From the NCBI GenBank assembly GCA_937859855.1, contig CALMAR010000012.1, positions 1-14,426 of the forward strand: 14,426 nt of DNA, written 5' to 3'. The notes under the pieces are model-generated. The model was not told the origin of the DNA. It saw only the letters and a program-made list of their open reading frames with translations, and searched no databases. The translations under genes and the position numbers were made by a program. Position 1 is the stretch's first letter. Each line of letters begins with the position of its first letter. Shown in pieces: positions 14,165 to 14,426 of the stretch. The stretch is from an uncultured Kineosporia sp. (GTDB lineage: Bacteria; Actinomycetota; Actinomycetes; Actinomycetales; Kineosporiaceae).

Positions 14165-14172
14165 ATCAGCGG

Positions 14173-14426
14173 CTAGGACTGGCAGCGCCGGAATGGCAGG
14201 GCCATCCGTTCCCAGGGTTTCCCCTCCCGGGTCAGGACCAACGAGAGGAACACCACGGCGAGCAGACCCGTTGCCGTCCATCCGGCGCTGCTGACCCCCC
14301 AGCTGCCGTAGGTCCTTTCCGGTACGTACGGAAAAACCGGAAGCTGCCGCGACAACGGCCGCACCAGAGCCCAGGCGGTGACGACCGGGACGACGGCGGC
14401 CGCCCAGCGCTGGCCTGGTGTGGCTT
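14173..14426 (-). CDS. C-terminal part of an unidentified membrane protein (runs off right edge)
   Basis: The reading frame is open from base 14426 to the TAG at 14173, giving the last 83 or so residues. Two hydrophobic stretches are visible, AAAVVPVVTAWALV at the edge and ATGLLAVVFLSLVLT near the end, separated by a loop with LPVFPYVPERTYGSWGVSSAGW; the tail is basic (KPWERMALPFRRCQS). A GTG inside (14364) could start a very short protein, but the hydrophobic reading continues upstream without a stop, so a longer gene is more likely. No family recognised. Confidence 0.6.
   Translation of the reverse strand, partial: ATPGQRWAAAVVPVVTAWALVRPLSRQLPVFPYVPERTYGSWGVSSAGWTATGLLAVVFLSLVLTREGKPWERMALPFRRCQS

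Overview
The window looks like a chromosomal segment of a high-GC actinobacterium. The evidence is the strong G/C bias at third codon positions, many GTG starts, family content typical of Actinobacteria (ChaB/Rho_N protein, DUF4235, holin-superfamily-III and DUF3618 membrane proteins, YcnI/DUF1775, class I fructose-bisphosphate aldolase), and three genes whose start sits 6-7 nt after a -10-like hexamer, as in actinobacterial leaderless transcription. The order or genus cannot be fixed from the sequence. No rRNA, tRNA, CRISPR array, transposase or phage structural module was seen, and no gene-free stretch exceeds about 200 bases.

Layout. (1) 1-1946, minus strand: a carbamoyltransferase of the NodU/CmcH family, translationally coupled (ATGA overlap) to a family 2 glycosyltransferase that runs off the left edge. 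This is probably the tail of a glycan or glycolipid decoration cluster. (2) 2134-3965: a stress/envelope-type block. A ChaB-Rho_N protein (minus) is divergent from a tight plus-strand operon of DUF4235, holin-III-like and DUF3618 membrane proteins, the last carrying LEA-like 11-residue repeats. (3) 3984-4304, minus: a small protein joining a helix-turn-helix to a C4 zinc ribbon, with a possible self-overlapping operator upstream. (4) 4492-6061: an APC-family permease interrupted by a single-base frameshift at 4724-4726. (5) 6126-6953: a TauE/SafE-type transporter, ending tail-to-tail (4-bp stop overlap) with a proline-rich YPGQ-repeat membrane protein on the minus strand. (6) 8080-9502: a probable copper module, with a four-TM protein carrying a Cys/His/Met-rich loop followed by a YcnI copper-binding protein. 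(7) 9630-10262: a DinB-fold protein. (8) 10329-13082, minus: a membrane-anchored multicopper oxidase preceded by a small four-TM His-containing protein, and a further single-TM protein of unknown role. (9) 13277-14164: class I fructose-bisphosphate aldolase, convergent with the C-terminus of a membrane protein running off the right edge.

How the parts may work together: the YcnI pair and the multicopper oxidase pair, separated only by the DinB gene, suggest an extracytoplasmic copper-handling neighbourhood. The DUF4235/holin/DUF3618/ChaB block resembles general-stress envelope genes. The glycosyltransferase/carbamoyltransferase pair, the permease and the aldolase appear to be independent units. 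The features most deserving a check are the frameshifted permease, the LEA-like repeats on a tail-anchored DUF3618 protein, and the His-containing membrane protein paired with the multicopper oxidase.
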